In this document: piece by piece, positions 61,872-64,000 of the stretch
Position numbering within the stretch: position 1 is the first letter of the stretch
Layout of the letters: every line of letters starts with the position of its first letter
Notes under the pieces: generated by a model
Databases searched by the model: none
Seen by the model: only the letters and a program-made list of their open reading frames with translations
What the model was told of the DNA's origin: nothing
Position numbers and translations under genes: made by a program
NCBI RefSeq assembly: GCF_002938435.1
Contig: NZ_POQT01000002.1
Coordinates: 164,293-228,292, forward strand
DNA: 64,000 nucleotides
Origin: Blastococcus saxobsidens
Lineage (GTDB): Bacteria > Actinomycetota > Actinomycetes > Mycobacteriales > Geodermatophilaceae
Reading direction: 5' to 3'

Positions 61872-62333
61872 TCAGCTGGGACGCGGGACGTCCCCGCGCC
61901 AGGCACCGGTCTCGGTACCGCGGCTCTCGATGAACTCCTTGAACTTCTTGGCGTCCGCCTTCACCTGGCGGTCGTCGAAGCCGAGGGCCGCACCGGCCTT
62001 CTCGACCAGCCCCTCGGGCTCCCAGTCGATCTGGATCATCACGCGGGTCTTGTCGTCGGCGAGCCGGTGGAACGTCACGACCCCGGCGTGCTTGGCCTCA
62101 CCGCTGGTGCTGGTCCAGGCCACGCGCTCCTCGGGGTGCTGCTCGGTGATCTCCGCGTCGAACTCGCGCTTGACGCCGTCGATGTTGGTGACCCAGTGGG
62201 TGTGGGTGGCGTCGATCTGCGTGATGCTCTCGACGCCGCCCATGAACTGCGGGAAGGACTCGAACTGGGTCCACTGGTCGTAGACGGTCCGGATCGGGAC
62301 GTCGACGTCGACGGACTCCTGCACGCTGGCCAC
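61872..62333 (-). CDS. SRPBCC-fold (START-like) protein
   Basis: A 153-residue Bet v1-like protein: VDVDVPIRTVYDQWTQFESF and PQFMGGVESITQ open the fold, and HAGVVTFHRLADDKTRVMIQ continues it, with a helical C-terminus. Such proteins bind hydrophobic ligands, and related cyclase/dehydratase-type members are widespread. GTG at 62333 is preceded by GAGGAGC. Confidence 0.85.
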   Translation of the reverse strand: MASVQESVDVDVPIRTVYDQWTQFESFPQFMGGVESITQIDATHTHWVTNIDGVKREFDAEITEQHPEERVAWTSTSGEAKHAGVVTFHRLADDKTRVMIQIDWEPEGLVEKAGAALGFDDRQVKADAKKFKEFIESRGTETGAWRGDVPRPS

Positions 62334-62615
62334 TGTCTGCTCCTCTTCCTCGCGAACTCGGTCGTGCCCCGCGTACCCGGACGGACTCGCGATGACACGT
62401 CGAACCAGCAGCTCAGGGACCCGGGCGCAGGCGGGCCGCGACGCTCCCGCGCACCGGGCGGCCGTGGAGGAGGAGCATCTGCGCCAGGTGGTAGCCGTCG
62501 GGCCGGCCGGACCAGGTACCGGACCCACCTCGCCGGTGGGCGTCAGCTCGTGCTGCCGGTGGACGGGTCGTGGCGGCCGCCGCCCCGAAGAGGGCGACGG
62601 CGTCACCAGCTCGCG

Positions 62616-62990
62616 CTAGGGCGCGGTCCGACGGTCCGCCGCGAGAGCGATGGCCAGCCGCGCCGTGACCACCCCGATGACGCCCAGGCAGACCACCCGC
62701 ACGAGGCCCGCGCCGATGTCCGCGCCGTCCTGGGCCATCGTCAGCACGTCGACCAGCGCCATCACGACGGTCGCCCCCAGGACGACGGCACCCAGCGGGC
62801 GAGGTGCGGCGCCGCCGCGGCCCAGCAGCAGCGCGGCCGACAGCAGGGCGGACGCGTAGCCGGCGAACTGCACCGCGTTCGGGGCGATGCCCTGCCCCGT
62901 CCCCGCACGGGCGCCGCCCAGCACGATGGCGACGCCCGTCAGCAGGACGAACAGGAACAGCGCCGCCAGCGCGGGCACACGTCGGTCCAT
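62616..62990 (-). CDS. four-helix membrane protein of unknown function
   Basis: A 124-residue protein with four hydrophobic helices (ALAALFLFVLLTGVAIVLGG, FAGYASALLSAALLLG, LGAVVLGATVVMALVDVL, VVCLGVIGVVTARLAIAL). No recognised domain. Upstream of it, on the same strand, lies the E2 gene, 26 bases away. Confidence 0.7.
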   Translation of the reverse strand: MDRRVPALAALFLFVLLTGVAIVLGGARAGTGQGIAPNAVQFAGYASALLSAALLLGRGGAAPRPLGAVVLGATVVMALVDVLTMAQDGADIGAGLVRVVCLGVIGVVTARLAIALAADRRTAP

Positions 62991-63016
62991 GGGCGCCGAT
63001 CCTGCCGAGCTGCGGA

Positions 63017-64000
63017 TCAGAAGGTCAACGCGTTCCCCGGATCGTGCAGCAGGGCGCCGACGTCGGCCAGGAACCGCGAGCCGAGCTCGCCGTCGACGAT
63101 GCGGTGGTCGAAGGAGAGCGCCAGCTGGGTGACCTGCCGGACCCTGATCCGCCCCTTGTGCACCCACGGCATCTCCCGGACGGCGCCGAACGCGAGGATC
63201 GCCGCCTCCCCGGGGTTCAGGATCGGGGTGCCGGTGTCGACGCCGAAGACGCCCACGTTGGTGATCGTGAACGTGCCGCCGGTCATGTCGCCCGGCGCGG
63301 TCCGACCGTCCCGGGCGGTCGCCGTCAGGTCGCCCAGCGCGGCGGCGAGCTCGGCCAGCGACAGCCGGCCGGCGTCCTTGATGTTCGGGACGACGAGCCC
63401 GCGGGGCGTGGCGGCGGCGATGCCGAGGTTGACGTAGTCCTTGACCACGATCTCCTGGGCAGCCTCGTCCCAGCTGCTGTTGATCATCGGGTGCCGCCGA
63501 ACGGCCAGCAGCACCGCCTTGGCGACGAACAGCAACGGGCTGACCTTGACGTCGGCCAGCTCGGGCCGGGCGGCGAGGCGGGCCCGCAGCTTCATCATCC
63601 GCGTGACGTCGACGGTCAGGAACTCCGTGACGTGCGGGGCGGTGAAGGCGCTGGCCACCATCGCGGCCGCGGTGTGCTTGCGCACCCCCTTGATCGGGAT
63701 CCGCTGCTCGCGTGCGCCGTCCGCGACCGGCGCGGCGGCGGTGGCCTGCGGGGACGGCGTCGCCGAGCGGGCGGCGAGCGCGGCGTCGACGTCGGCGCGG
63801 GTGATGCACCCGCCGGCGCCGGAGCCGGCCAGCGTGGTCAGGTCGACGCCGAGGTCCTTGGCGTACTTGCGCACCGGCGGTTTGGCCAGCGGGCGCGGGC
63901 CGCGGCGGCCCGGTGCGGCCTCCCGCGTGGGCGCGGCGGCCTCGCTCAGCGCCGCCGCCTCGGCCTGGCGCCCGACCTCCAGACCACCGTGCCGGACCGG
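63017..64000 (-). CDS. 2-oxoacid dehydrogenase E2 acyltransferase, N-terminus cut by window edge
   Basis: The C-terminal 327 residues of a dihydrolipoamide acyltransferase are visible; lipoyl domain and start lie right of 64000. The peripheral-subunit-binding domain (VRKYAKDLGVDLTTLAGSG, CITRADVDAAL) is followed by the catalytic domain (IPIKGVRKHTAAAMVASAF, PHVTEFLTVDVTRM, FTITNVGVFGVDTGTPI) and the active-site region SFDHRIVDGELGSRFL with the catalytic His. It transfers acyl groups to CoA in a pyruvate or branched-chain 2-oxoacid dehydrogenase complex. Confidence 0.92.
   Translation of the reverse strand, partial: PVRHGGLEVGRQAEAAALSEAAAPTREAAPGRRGPRPLAKPPVRKYAKDLGVDLTTLAGSGAGGCITRADVDAALAARSATPSPQATAAAPVADGAREQRIPIKGVRKHTAAAMVASAFTAPHVTEFLTVDVTRMMKLRARLAARPELADVKVSPLLFVAKAVLLAVRRHPMINSSWDEAAQEIVVKDYVNLGIAAATPRGLVVPNIKDAGRLSLAELAAALGDLTATARDGRTAPGDMTGGTFTITNVGVFGVDTGTPILNPGEAAILAFGAVREMPWVHKGRIRVRQVTQLALSFDHRIVDGELGSRFLADVGALLHDPGNALTF

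Overview
The window is high-GC, gene-dense DNA from an actinomycete. Codon use, GTG starts, the DosS/DevR-type and FadE5-type proteins and several small conserved proteins resemble Geodermatophilaceae (Blastococcus, Geodermatophilus, Modestobacter). The family name is an inference from protein flavour; no marker gene was searched.

Positions 1-30828 are dominated by zinc and transition-metal homeostasis. In order: a WD40 protein, a CobW-type GTPase and a small Cys protein; divergent znuA-znuC-znuB-zur; two divergent operons of Cys-less ribosomal protein paralogues (L32, L31, and L28, L33, S14, S18) with a CobW-like MRF ribosome-hibernation partner; a five-gene dipeptide/nickel-type ABC importer with an embedded MFS exporter; a P1B-4 metal ATPase divergent from an ArsR repressor; a secreted mini-peptide, a BNR/von Willebrand protein and an FtsH-like protease; a second ZnuB; a FhuF-like [2Fe-2S] protein with a methyltransferase; a PacL-CtpC zinc-efflux pair with another methyltransferase; and a DUF318/TIGR03943 permease pair. 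A shared 15-bp palindrome, roughly YGRGAAYNRTTCYCR, lies near most of these promoters (eight copies read by eye). I take it to be the Zur operator, so this stretch looks like a largely physically clustered Zur regulon.

Positions about 31200-39387 are accessory DNA: small proteins, a MobF relaxase, two excisionase-like HTH proteins, a tyrosine integrase and an Abi-type defence gene. They end at a truncated 3' half of tRNA-Gly(CCC), a typical attachment-site scar. The partner end of the element was not found.

Positions 39428-64000 are chromosomal-style genes: a GGDEF-EAL enzyme, a GAF histidine kinase with a convergent NarL-type regulator, a type III polyketide synthase with a methyltransferase, DUF3140, ribokinase, a TetR regulator, a LapA-like membrane protein, an acyl-CoA dehydrogenase behind a tandem operator, several very small acidic proteins, a glycosyltransferase-EAL fusion, a GH18-like secreted protein, a tyrosine phosphatase, a GAF-GGDEF protein, an SRPBCC protein and, at the right edge, an incomplete 2-oxoacid dehydrogenase E2 gene.

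How the parts work together (inference): under zinc starvation Zur would release ZnuABC, the second permease, the CobW GTPases, the zinc-free ribosomal proteins with MRF, and the putative metallophore importer/exporter. The P1B ATPases, with ArsR and PacL, would handle metal excess.
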